A DNA stretch of 64,000 nt from Trichaptum fuscoviolaceum. Its lineage: Eukaryota > Basidiomycota > Agaricomycetes > Hymenochaetales > Trichaptaceae. The first letter of the stretch is position 1. Each line of letters begins with the position of its first letter. The translations under genes and the position numbers were made by a program. The stretch is taken from contig CAJSYZ010000009.1 in the NCBI GenBank assembly GCA_910574455.1, positions 1,815,040-1,879,039 of the forward strand. The letters are read 5' to 3'. The notes below the pieces were generated by a model. It had not been told where the DNA came from. It ran no database searches and was given only the letters and a program-made list of their open reading frames with translations. Shown here piece after piece: positions 1 to 11,853 of the stretch.

Positions 1-3000
1 CTACTACTACCGTGACGCTCCCGGGCCGAGACCCAACTTCAAGTTGGAAATCCTTCACCTGCAACATTGACGCTCTTGTCTTTGCTACCACTATATTATG
101 AGCCTTGCTGACGCAAAGCTGCACCAGACACACCGTCGAATTGCCAGATGATGAAAACTTAAGTCCCTGGGAGGATGAAGGAGAAACAATAACCCTTACA
201 AGCTATCATGGTGTAAAAAATAGCACAATCAGCGTGCAACAGAAGGCACATCTTGTCGATTCGGAATCAAATGTTGTGAGTTGACGGAGCATTAGAATGG
301 CAGATGCAGTCTGAATAACTTGTTTATAGGGCGGAAGCGATCCGAAGAGGCTAACAAGGCCGGCTCAAGCTTGTGTGAGTCCGACTGATTACTGTTCGAT
401 TCATGTCAGTTGCTCCATGACCGTTTGTTCATATTCCTTCGTTATTGTTTATCTGCCAACTGCCGTCTCATGAACAGGATGGAGGTAGCAGCAACGTCAA
501 CTCGAAGAAAAGGAAGTTATTGCGTGACACTCTTTCCGGGTCGCAGGTTTCAACGGTAAGCGATGTCATATCATTCTACATTTTTTCAATCTACTGAGTA
601 ATCCCTTCCCGTACTCGAGGATAAGAATAACAAGATAAATCCAGGTGGACAGGTGAGTACCAGACAGTGATCTTCATGGTACATCCTTCCTTCATTGCTT
701 ACTGAATTGGTATTTTGATAGGATGCAAACAAGAGGACTGCTATTTCGCAGCTTAGCGCACCGGTAAGTCTATCTTATCTCAACTTCTCTCGTTCCCCCT
801 TATTTATGGTTGTAAGGTGCAATCACTAGCCTTGGAACCCCGTGTACAGGTATGTGTGAGTGTCGATGCACTGTAGGCTCACTTCCGTGCTCTCCTGTGG
901 CAACTATTCGTTTCCTTCTTCACTTCAAGTTGAGCGCTAATGTGTGAATATGAATAGGACATCACAGTCACAAAGAACGGAAAGAGGAAGTCGCCACCAG
1001 ACACCGACTCTCAGGTTAATGTGGTAATTCTTCTACCTTCACGGGCAATAATTCCTTCATTTTTATGTTTTCTTATTTTAAACCATCTCAATAGGCTAAT
1101 AAGGCTGTCAAGATCAAGAAGTCATTGTTGACTGACATGGGACACACAGGGCCGGTGCCACAGTAAGCGTCAATTCTATGGTAACCGGCATTTTAAGTTC
1201 GTATCTGATCAGGCGGAAAGGACTTGAGTAAGAAGAGGAAACCCTCTGACATTCCTTATCGGCCTGAGGCCGATATGACAGTAAGTGCTTCTTTTCGAGC
1301 TGTTCACTTGCCACGGATAACAGCTTTCTGACGTGCTGCAGCCGGAGCTTGGATCCGCTACCTCTAATCGCAAGAGGCAGTCGCTGGTGGCTGATAATGA
1401 AGTAAGTGAGAGTCGATTGATACACTCTAAATGTAGACATTCACCTTTTTTTCTTACTAATAGTCTGGTGGTCGAAAGATGTCGTTAGCACCTCGAAGCA
1501 CCGTCCTTGCAATGACGAGAGCCCTTGCACCCCGGACCCGAAGTGTTAGTGACTGGGGCTTATCAAGGTCATCGCAAAGTCTCTCGGACTACTAGCTCAG
1601 TTTGTCGAATCAAATTCATTTCTATGACATATTTTGCTGATTTACTTATATGCAGACATCATTGGACTTGAGGACAAGGATCAAAATGAAGGAAGGAAGG
1701 ATCTCGCGTGCCAGGCAGGAAAAGGGCGACGAACCAGTGTCTCCCTCCCGTACTCAGGCAGGATGGACTCATATTCTATTACCTTCACTATTTCGACGCA
1801 GTTGGAAAGTCCGTCACACCATGGCAAACTCCGGACAATAAGCTCATCAGCTCACTGTGGGGGAAAGTGTTTGATTCTGTGGAATTCAGTTACGAAACTC
1901 AGTTCGCCGATATCTGTTCTCTAGTTGAGTCAATCTAACTTATCTCCAAGTCACCTTTACCAAATTGAGATGCGATCCTTGTATTTCAGGTGGCCCAGAG
2001 ATGCTCTGATAGCTGGCGCAAGAAACTTTTTTGAGAAAGCTGAGCAATCAGTTGCAAGTTTTATCAGCGGCGAACAATCAAAATCAATGCGAAACGAAGC
2101 AATTGTGAAACGTTGCAGTCGCTAGTTGACAAGAAGAAAGCCGAACCGTTTCTATGGGAAAGCTGGTATAGTATGGAGAGGGTAAGTAAAAGAGTATTTA
2201 TTGTCGCATTTTGTGTCCATGCATTGACCCTAATTGTACAGAAGCAAGGACTGTTCTGCTCTGACCTTGTGGTCTCAGTGTTGTCCGTACACATTGTCTT
2301 GGCCATGGGTCGGCATAAAATACTGGACAGAAACACCATAGGAAAGCCTATCGGTGCCCTCGCCTTTGCGGCAACAGCGGTATCTACTGTTTTTCAGCAC
2401 TTATATTGTCCTTATTCGCTGATCTTCCCATGGATAGGTCAAGGTTGCCATTGATAAACAGGTGGCTCGGTTGCAAAATATCAAAGAAGAACTTGGCGGC
2501 GCTGAGTGGTATTTCACTAGCGCTCTGTGGCAACCTCATACGGACGACTATGTTAACTTGTTGTCAAATCCCTCTTTCTTCACTGAATCAAAACTGGGAA
2601 AAGGTTCGATCCCGCCTCCTAGCTTACGATGCCAGTACAGATATCGATACGAGAAAGAACACCGAACTTGTTGGATCGGGTATCACTGGCAGGGACTTCT
2701 CCTTGTATTTTGACGTTATAAGATGGCAGATTCGACCTGCGAAAAAGCGTATGACGAAGACGCTGATAATTGGGAAGACGGAACCGACGGAACCGACGAT
2801 AAGGGCGAAGAGCGTGAGGTGGCTGAGTATAGAGGCGAGGTGGGAAGGTGATGCAGAGGACGAGCATGCTAATGCTGAGGGTGACGACAACCTGAGTGAG
2901 AGCGGGGACGAGGGAGTTGACAAGATTGAGTGCAAGGGCGATGATGACGGCGAGGGCCGATGACGACGGCGAGGGCGATGACGACGGCGAGGGCGATGAC

Positions 3001-3201
3001 GACGGCGAGGGCGAGGACGACGGCGAGGACGACGGCGAGGGCGAGGGCGATGACGAGGGCGAGGACGACGGCGAGGGCGACGGCGAGGACGAGGGCGAGG
3101 GCGAGGGCAAGGACAAGGACAAGGATTTAGGTGGAGATGGTGATCATGAGGAGGACGACGCTTCAAAATGGGATTCGGCTACGGACTGCGTAGACTTCTA
3201 A
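1..3201 (+). pseudogene. DUF6532-like accessory gene of the transposon, decayed copy (3' part)
   Basis: Many short exons separated by roughly 50-60 nt introns can be matched one by one to the gene at 50106-54378. They include a Lys/Ser-rich stretch (around 480-1400), a helical core with KQGLFCSDLVVSVLS near 2240-2290, and an acidic tail ending in DSATDCVDF just before the stop at 3199-3201. Relative to copy B there are two extra bases near 2722 (after YFDV), and an extra C near 2957 ends the frame as DDDGEGR, while the rest of the acidic tail continues in another frame. This copy therefore looks inactive. The core resembles DUF6532-type proteins of Agaricomycetes; that name is a tentative recollection, not a search result. 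Confidence 0.5.
2936..3117 (+). repeat. GC-rich tandem repeat coding an acidic Asp/Glu/Gly tail
   Basis: Short units of the type GAGGGCGATGACGACGGC and truncated variants are repeated without interruption, coding DDGEG-like units in the frame that leads to the stop at 3201. The equivalent tract in copy B (50181-50268) is about half as long and consists mainly of GAGGGC units, so the array has changed length and composition between the copies. Confidence 0.85.
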
Positions 3202-3544
3202 GGGCCAAATCAATCACTAGTGAGCCTCTTCTTTTCGTTTCTGTCCGTTTGCGCTCAACATTATATTACCATCGACTCGCAGAGCAGTCTTCAATTCTGC
3301 ATGTTCTTTGGCGTAGCAGTAGAAACAAAGGCACGGCAGCGAAATGGTGGCCTGCCACTGCCCGTCACGGAAGAGGTTCAGGATAATGTCGTGGCGGATC
3401 CCATGATAGCGACTGCTATGCTTAGTCTTGCGTAAATGACTGATGTACTTGAACGCTGAGGCACTGATAGCTACATAATGTTGTCTTATATATTTCTGAT
3501 GCAATGAAATACTTGGAACGTTCTTATGCACTTAGACTCTTGAG

Positions 3545-3824
3545 CACTGCAATTTGTCTTACAACACTTGTCTACTGCTGTAATTAAAGGATGATACACT
3601 GGAGCACTGGGGTGCAGAATGCCTGAAACACTTAGAGCACTGATTCAGCCATCTTTCCTTATTTAAGCCAGCCCGCACTTATTTCAGCCAACTTGTCCTG
3701 AATAATGGGAGGACATGCATGAATAAGTAAAGCTTGCCTTATTTAAGACTTCAGTCTCTCAGGACGTTTAAGTAACACTTAAGTCACTTTCAGCAGAAAG
3801 TAGTTTCCCTGATGTCAAAGATCG
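3545..3824 (-). repeat. Terminal and subterminal repeat of copy A
   Basis: Read on the minus strand from 3824 inward, this segment begins CATCAGGGAAACTACTTTC and continues with near-identity to 49497-49776. It carries several AAATAAGT, CAGTGCT and TGTTTCAGG words. The first ~110 bp is also present at 57562-57680. It marks the outer boundary of the element; the host sequence begins at 3825. Confidence 0.8.
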
Positions 3825-4259
3825 TTTGGTCTGCAATGTTGCAATAGTCTGCGCACTAGTTTCGCTCTAATTCCAAGTATTCAAATAGTGGTGGATTGTT
3901 GATGACGACAGATAGGTCCTGTGACGTATTAAAAGTTGCTTGAGAAAATATCTGGTCAAGCAGTTTCCGTTGGTAGTCTATTCATGATGTGACGCTTTGA
4001 GTGAGAATGCTTTTCGTGTCGTGAATAGGTTTACTTAGCTAGTCGTAGTCGAGGTAAGAAAGTGAAGTATCGGAACTGCAAGATTTTTACTTTAGGCAGA
4101 CCGTGGGAATTATATCTAAATTGTCCGAGTCTGCAAAAAGTTCTGCACTCGCTTCAAGTTTTGCACGAATCCTGCATCTGCATTGAGTGCATTCTTAAGC
4201 GCCAGCCTGGCGTTGCCTTACAATCGGAAAGCAATCCAGCGAGGGTTTGTAGAGACAGT

Positions 4260-7200
4260 ATGCCCACTAGCCTTGCATCACAGCTTGCAAAATCTGCTTC
4301 ACTCAATGCGCCATTATTATCGGAAACCGCCCGCAAGAAACATTTCGCTTCCTCCTCATATCTCTTCTCGGCGAATGCGAAGGGCCAAATCGATGACCTG
4401 GACTCAATATTCGCACTTGCGATCAACTCATTAGCCCAGTTGAAGCAAATCTATGCCTCTATTGCGATATTCGACGAGCAGTCGACCGTATACCAGTCTC
4501 TGTTCTCGCAGAAGGCTCGGGAGACGGATAGGACGCTGCTGGGCCGAGAGGAAGCGGAGGAGGTCAATGCGGCTATAGCGTCGTTCATGAGGGCATTAGG
4601 TCCATGTCTGTTAGAAGTCACTGCAGGACGGGTAATTGAATGGCTTGGTCCGAAGATTTTCGCATACAAGAGTTCAACGTCAAGGACATCCTTGCACTCT
4701 TCCTACCTTACCACGAATCCCCCCACTTTGCAAACAAATGGTTACAATCCTTTCAATCGACGAGAATGCACCTTGGGCGTTTTCCTCGCGTCGTACAAAT
4801 CCGCGGGAAAACATGTATCTCGGACAGTTTCTTGCTGTTGAGATGCTGAAGAGTCAAGACCTGGCGCGATTTGTTGCCAATCTTTTGCCGGCGGCTTTCG
4901 GACAGCAGGGGGGATCAATGTCCACCGACGCTGCTTTGCTTCAATACATCCTTATTGCTAGAGTTCGTGGCACGCGCGAACGGAAAGGATTTGGATGCTG
5001 GTACCTTGGCGTATCTTCTTCCGGCCTTACTTCAACCGCTGAGAGTCGAGGAACAGGATAGAAGGGTGTCTGCTGCTAACAGAAAGGATGGAATCGTGAG
5101 TAGGATGCCTTCTTCAGTTGGATATTCTTGTCCTAACACTTATATTAGCTAGGAAGTTACGTACTACTTGCTGCTTTATCGCAAAAATGTGCATTCTCGA
5201 CCACCGCTTTGAAGAGTCTAGTCTATGCAATGATACACAGTGCCTCAGCCATGGCAGTTGTGGATGCCTCGCAGCTAACCACTGCTCTCATTTCGGTGCT
5301 AAAGCCTCAAGAGCCTTTGGACAGCTTTCCACAACGGAGTAGTGGATGAATTGATTGCATTGCCGTAAGTTATCTTAACATATTCACTTGCTATCAACTT
5401 TCTGAAGACTGTGCAGTGATTTTATCCGAGCACTTTCTTCGTCACTGAAATATGCGGGCGTCGGAAAGCTGCTACTTCCACTGCTGTCGCATCTGGTTGC
5501 CAGCGAGAATAGAGCCGCAGTAGAATTGCTAGACTTTCTGGTAAACCAATTCCCGAGTGCCGGGGAACATCGTGAAAGAAATAGCTTCAAAACTTATTCA
5601 GAACGACTCCAGGAAGTTGCTGTCGTCCCTGCACCAGCGTCACCCGGAGCGCTTGCGCAAAGCAATCGAAGAGCTGGCAGAAGCACACGGAGACAGGGCG
5701 CCTTGTATCAACTGCTTATGGACATTTCAATGGTGAGACGTTTTTGCCACCTTGGACTTCTCGCTAAAGTAAAAAACTACTTTAGCCGGAAGGCCTACGG
5801 GCGTACCGCGAGACGCTATTCTTGCCTCCACTGACGGGGAGCCATCAATTAGAACAAGTGCAGTCCGACAGATTGCTAAGCTTCTTTCCGGGGACATCAG
5901 CAGTCTAACCGAGGAGGAGATGTGAGTCGTGCAGTATTTGTCTACCGTCCATTATCTTATTATCATTTACAGTTATCCCTTAAAAACGCTCTTCTTGCAA
6001 GATTATATGATTCCAGCTCTGTTGTTCTTGAGGCGTTTGTACATGGAATTAGCAACAATCGTTCCTCTCGTCTCGGACGCGAATACCCTTAAGGCGCTTG
6101 CTGAGTCACTACTTACTCAGACAACTTCGCGACCAGTGTTGCGTGTGCACCTCTCTTTCCTTTGCAATGGCTTTTACGAAGCAAAGCCGGAACTAGGTCT
6201 CCAAGTGCTACTTCAGATCATTCTCCCTCACGCATTGTTTACCAAATCAAAACAAAAATCGGCAATGAGCGTTTGGGAAGTCGTGACCTCATCAAAACTA
6301 AGTTCGCACAAGCTACTCAAAGGTCTAAAAGAAGCTGTAAAGGAGGTAGTCGGTGGCTTTAAGGATGGCGAGAAAGCGAGTATCAGTGCCGAAGAAATGG
6401 CGAAGACAAATGCAGCAGTTGCTAAGGCACTTTCTGGTACTTTCCCCTTTCCATTTCTTAAGTTGACATTCGTCTTATGAGATTGTAGAGAATTTCCGGG
6501 CCTCAAACGACTATCCGGACCTCCTTGACTGGTTGCTGACAAACATGGAGTCTAGTGTCGATCCACGCACTCGCTTGCTTGTTTTTCTCATCACGAAGGA
6601 GCTCCTAAGGAGTTTGTCGGGCGAGCACCAAGTAGATGCTGCTTTTAGTGTTCTTCACGCAATTGAAATATCCGAACTTGGGAACGTGGGCAAAATCGAT
6701 GATGCAGACACTCTGAATGAAGGAGCATTCGAAGACGCGCTGTCCGAGGCTATCATCTTGAAGCCAAGCAGTCGATCGACATTGACGAAGGCGCAGCTGT
6801 CTATATGTCTCTTACTTCCATCCATCCCTCGACCTGTAAATGTTGAAATTGATTGGTTCTTACACGATGAGGCGAGTAAAAGTTATATTGCCTGTACAAC
6901 CTCAGGCTTTGCTGACCCTGTGCAGGTCGATGCTTCAAAGGACAGAGGTGCACGCTATTTGTATTTGTTGCGCGCAGTGTATTCCTCCGTTAACTCTGTG
7001 CTTTCGAGCAACGCACTTGCATCGTATATCAACCACCATCTATTTCGGCAACTGGGTGTGGACTCTTTACTTTTCCTGGCCGGACTTTGGTTGCATGCTT
7101 CGGAGGCTATCAAATATGTCGCACTTCGTCATACTTCTGCTTTCCTTCGTGCCCATTCGTCCGAGGCGCCGGTTGATTTCCAGACCATACTCCCTGCATT

Positions 7201-10200
7201 ACTTTGTGCGCTACAGTCATCCGACAGGCGAGTTCGTGATGCATCATTAGAGTGCATCGCAATTCTATCGCAAGCGTCAGTGGCTGCGAAGCCATCAGCT
7301 GTTTATGCTATGAACAGGTGTATGGACCTTCATCTGCGTCTCTGCAGTACCTCGATTGGTTGGATGAATGCAACTATATCAAATCCCTGGCAGAGCGCAA
7401 GGAGCACTTCTCAAGTGACGGCAACTACATTATCGCATTCCATCAGGAGCGGCTGTCTGCATCAAAAGCTGAAGGAAAGAGGGATGTCAAGTAAGTCCTA
7501 CTTCCTACTTCTGCCCACTGAGTGTTGTATTAACCTTTTATCCAGACAAAGACAAAGGATTCTGTGTTATCTTCTTTCGCATGTTCCTTCCTGTCATGTC
7601 ATAGCATTGTCATCCTCATTGCTAAGGTCGCTTTGCCATGTCTCTGATGCTATCAAGTTGCAGATGTTATTGCCACTCATCAAGACTCGACTGGAATCCC
7701 AATGGCCAATTGAATCAAGCCCTAAGGAAGAAGAACAAATGGTATTGACCCTAGAGTCTTTCGATAGATCTTCTACGAAGGACATGAACGCGGACGAAAG
7801 TAAGGCATGGTCTATCCTTTTACTTGCCCTACAAAAGTACCATGCTATTGGTAAGTGAATAAAGACATGGTTTTTCGTATTATCTAAAAAAATATGACAG
7901 GGAAACGTACCCCCGGATGGAATTGTCTGCTGAAGAGTCTTTCGGATGGCACATTCGCTTCACTTTCTTATAAGCGTCAACTGGAGCTTTCTCTCCTTCT
8001 CATTAAAATGGGGACAAGTGCAAGTGATGTCGTAAGTATCTCGACTCGTTAACTAGTCTTGGGATTAAAAACAATTATGGCTAATTATCACCTAGATGGG
8101 CATAAAATCCCTTCTCGTCAAACTTCTCAAAGAGGCGTCGTTGGTTTCCGTAGTGTTAAAAAGTTTGCAACCAACGTCGGCTGGAGCTGGGGAACGCACC
8201 GCTAAACGTCAAAAGGCAGATGTGTACGTGTTAAATCTTCGTGCTACACTTTGTCATGGTATCGGCTTACTTTTTTCCGTATGTTACCAGACCTGTAGCA
8301 GGACAAGAAGAATCTCTTCCCATGTTAACTTTGCTTGCGGAAGTTTTGTCTGCTTCGGATTTGCCTGGGTCCCTCGATCTCATCTCAGTCCTGCTCGATA
8401 CTCTTGCTCGTACCATTGGTTCTGTCGTTGCACCACAGTCAGACCTTATTTACGTTGAGCAGTTACTTATGACCTGTGTCGAGTCGGCAGCTTCGCAAGT
8501 GAAGGTGCGCCGCCAATGCTCATGTACTTTGATTCCATGCGTTGAGCTATCTTTGTGTAGGAAATGCCGAATCTCGCTCCAAACGCTATAAGGTTGGATG
8601 TACTCGTAGATCTTATGCGAGGTGATTTCCCTAACGATATTCTTTTTTCTATTACTCTAACACCCATCCACCATAGCTTCCGAAAATCCACAAACATTCC
8701 ACCAAGCACTACTGCTTATGGCTTCGCTGGCTAGGCTTGCCCCTGAATCTGTCTTGCGGAACGTTATGCCCATCTTCACGTTCATGGGCTCCAATGTTTT
8801 CCATCGCGACGACTCTTACAGTTTCAAGGTCATACAGAAGGTGAGGTTCACAGACACTCGTCATTTCATATACCCACTTACTTGTCTTCTTAGACGACGG
8901 AGAGTATCGTGCCTGTCGTAACGGCTTCGTTGAAAGAAAAATTCAGCAGTCGCTTGGACTTATTCATAGGTTGGTCGGATAACTACTATAGCCTTAGGTC
9001 AACTGTCAATAACAGTGCTTTTAAAGGGGCAAGGGAGTTTCTCCGGACTTTCACAGACGCAGCGAACCATATACCTCGACATCGTCGAACGAGGTGCATT
9101 CAAACAGCAGTTTTGTTATGACCTTCGCTTATTGACAATGCCTTAGCTTTTTCACTCACCTTGTCAACGTGTTAAATCCTCAGGACTTCTTACCTCCCGT
9201 AATCATGCTCCTTGCTGATAAACTTTCCACTCGGATCTCAAGACAAGACATACTCGAGGCTCAGTCAACACTCAGCCTTCCTTTGAGTATATTACATCAC
9301 TATGTGGTTGCTACTCAAATCACTGTCAGTGCGATTTGTTGGGTTGCTTGACGATGCTCTAAATGAACGTTTTTAGAGTATAAGGGATGTGCTGATGGAA
9401 GCTAAAGGTCTTCTCAATGCAAAGCAAAACCCAGCATGCGAGGAAAAGACGTTCTTAGAAATAACTCCGTATGCTCCGTTTAATCATCGAGTATATCCGA
9501 GACATGCTTATCGACGTTTCTCTAGTGACGAAGACCAACCCAGTTCTGCTCCGATGCTTCGCAAAAGACAATGCCAAACACTTATTGTTCTAGTTGGTTG
9601 TTGCTTTAAGCAAATGTTCCCATCTCCAGCCATACAGGACTTGGACAGCGTCGTGTCTACTATCATCTCGACCTTACTTGAACTCGCGCTATTGGATGAG
9701 AACGAACAGACAAATGAGGATCTGAAAGAGATCGGAAGCATTTCTCGATGGTCACTTCTTCAGACATTAAGAGTTATATCGGTCTCCTCTTTCGTCAAGA
9801 CGATTAGTTCAATGCTCTCTAGCACTAATAAAAAGGCACGTAATGTAGAGATAGGATGTGTTTCTCAGTTTCTTACCCTTTATTAGGTGCAGCAAGGCGC
9901 ACTCGAGCTACTTGCTCAACGTGTGCCACTCATGAAGGCAGACGCAAGAGAGGAGGTTTCGCTGGCGATGGTAGATATTGTCGACACGATCAAAAATTGC
10001 GTATCATCTTGCGAAGATGATGCTTTCCTTAACGAATCTATGAGGGCCCTGTCAAGCATTGTTGGATCTGCTGGACCGAAGGAAGAGAGCGCACTGTCGG
10101 CCGTGCTGCCTGTCGTTCTGGATATTGCAGCGAAACGCCCTGAAGTATCCGACGCAATGGTTACTGTACCAGCTTTAATGTAAGATATCTTTCCATTACT

Positions 10201-11794
10201 GTGCGTTTACATTATCTAATTGGCGAAAAGAGCGAAATTAGGTCCTCGCGTTATTCCTCATCTCCGACTTGTCATCACTACTTGCGGTTTGATCCTGAGG
10301 GGTGACGTGAAATTTCATCAAGGTATGATCTTTTTCTTTTCTCTTGAAGTCATGCCAAAATCTCTTATGTATTTGCCAAGAATCTGTGTCTGGATCCTTA
10401 CGAGCTTTAACGGCGTCACTGAAGACTGTCTCTGGCTTTTGGGGTCAGCAGGAGTTAAAAATCATCATCGAATTATACTTGGAACTGGATAGCTCAGCTA
10501 CTTTCGCGCCGCAATTCGAAAAGCTTGTGAAGTTGGTCGCAAAAACCATTCCAAGTAAAATACTTATGACTGCTTTGTTCCGATCCTGGCCTGCTGTAGA
10601 TCTCCTTTCAAGACCAGTAGGTGGTTATTATGCAAGGTGTTTAATGTCACAAAGCTAACGTGGCCTCTTAGGATGGGCGGACCAAATTCGCCAGATTCTT
10701 CGATTTGCTTAAACGTTGTCTGCACTTCGCGAAACGCAGCGATGTTTTGGAAAGCTTAAGGTCGCTGTTCACGAACTTTTTAGACTCATTTGGTGTTCGA
10801 AACGAGGCTCCAACAGATATCGTCAAGGTACGACACTATATTTGATGTCTAAGTTTAATACTGACGATAGAACAGTTGGAGGATGAGATTATAGCCGCTT
10901 ATGTTGAACTCGTGGTTAAGCTCAATGAAACAGCCTTTCAGCCTCTCTTTAGAAGATTCTGCGACTGGGCATTCGGTGACGAAACTTGTGAGAGACGAAC
11001 CAGTGCGCACAGTATGTAAATACTCATGACTTTTTGTAGCGATCTCAAGGAAAATTACGTTTTGCCGAACATACTCCGCTCTTCTTGATCTTTTCAAGGT
11101 AGCTGTAACGGGATACTGAAGTGTGACGATTGTGCTTAATTTCGAGCTTTAGGAACTTATGACACCATACATGCATTTGTTGTTGAGCAACTTCGTCGAT
11201 CTCTTGGAAGAATTCCAGAAGGGGGCGGAATCCGACACAGAACTATGGGTCGCGTCGGTTGAGATGTTATCTAAGAATTTCTCGTCTGATGATGGGAGTG
11301 AGTGATCGATCATGCGCCGAATATGAATATTTCAACTAATACCTTCTGCAGCTTTCTGGAGGGATCAAAGACTTCGCAGCGTCACGGAGCCTATTGTTCA
11401 GCAAATTCCTATCTGTGTCGACCTAAAGCCGGCGAACGGGAAGGCACTTCTATCCGAATGTCTAACATCGCTCGTCGAGTCCATCGATGACGACGCCCTG
11501 TTGCAGTCGGTTAATCGTTCCATCCTCATGCATACAAGGTCCGAGGATGCGAGAGTCCGTCTCTTTGCACTCTCGTGTGCTGTTGCGGTTTGGCAAACGC
11601 ATGGAAGGAAATTTAGCAGTAAGTCTGCGATCAACATTTGTTCACACAAAGTTTACATTGCTCTAGATTTTGGTCCTGAGACTGCAACCTTCGTTATGGA
11701 ATGTGCAGAAGATGAAAATGACGATGTGGTTAGAGAATGTCACAAGCTGAAGGATGCGGTAGAAGGTGAAGTAGGCAAGATAGAGGGCCTATAA
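4260..11794 (+). CDS. UTP10: U3 snoRNP-associated protein UTP10 (HEATR1/BP28 family), with apparent frame breaks
   Basis: UTP10 is a very large HEAT-repeat protein of the t-UTP subcomplex of the SSU processome, needed for rDNA transcription and early 18S pre-rRNA processing in the nucleolus. The start at 4260 gives [16 protein letters not shown], the typical N-terminus, followed by the conserved DRTLLG and [19 protein letters not shown] segments, a [13 protein letters not shown] block near 7310, and a C-terminal BP28CT-like region ending at 11794. About 20 short introns are implied. Odd point: within 4640-5590 and at about 7303 the conserved protein can be followed only by changing frame without an intron, mostly at runs of G, A or T. 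The gene is normally essential, so uncorrected base errors are likelier than true decay. It converges on the kinase gene, with 59 bp between the stops. Confidence 0.85.
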
Positions 11795-11853
11795 AAACAA
11801 GCAGGAAAGCAACAATAACATGATATGATAATTAGCCCAGGGTATCTAATATG

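Larger units (their letters stand above)
1..3824. mobile_element. CACTA/Plavaka-type element, copy A (partial, cut by window start)
   Basis: This stretch is the reverse complement of 49497 to about 53200 over almost its whole length, with scattered substitutions and length changes. Its outer terminus lies at 3824, where the reverse complement begins CATCAGGGAAACTACTTTC; the same start is found at 49497 and 57562. About 280 bp of subterminal sequence (roughly 3545-3824) rich in CACTG/CAGTG words precedes the terminus, as is usual for CACTA elements. The body holds the 3' part of an accessory gene read toward the terminus. The transposase half must lie left of the window, if it exists. Family assignment rests on copy B, which shares this end and carries a Plavaka transposase. 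Confidence 0.75.

Noticed and set aside
2619..3166. Long minus-strand frames rich in Ser/Pro and Arg/Pro opposite the acidic repeat
   Set aside because: They are the antisense of a GC-rich tandem repeat and have no other protein features; the plus-strand frame is conserved in copy B.
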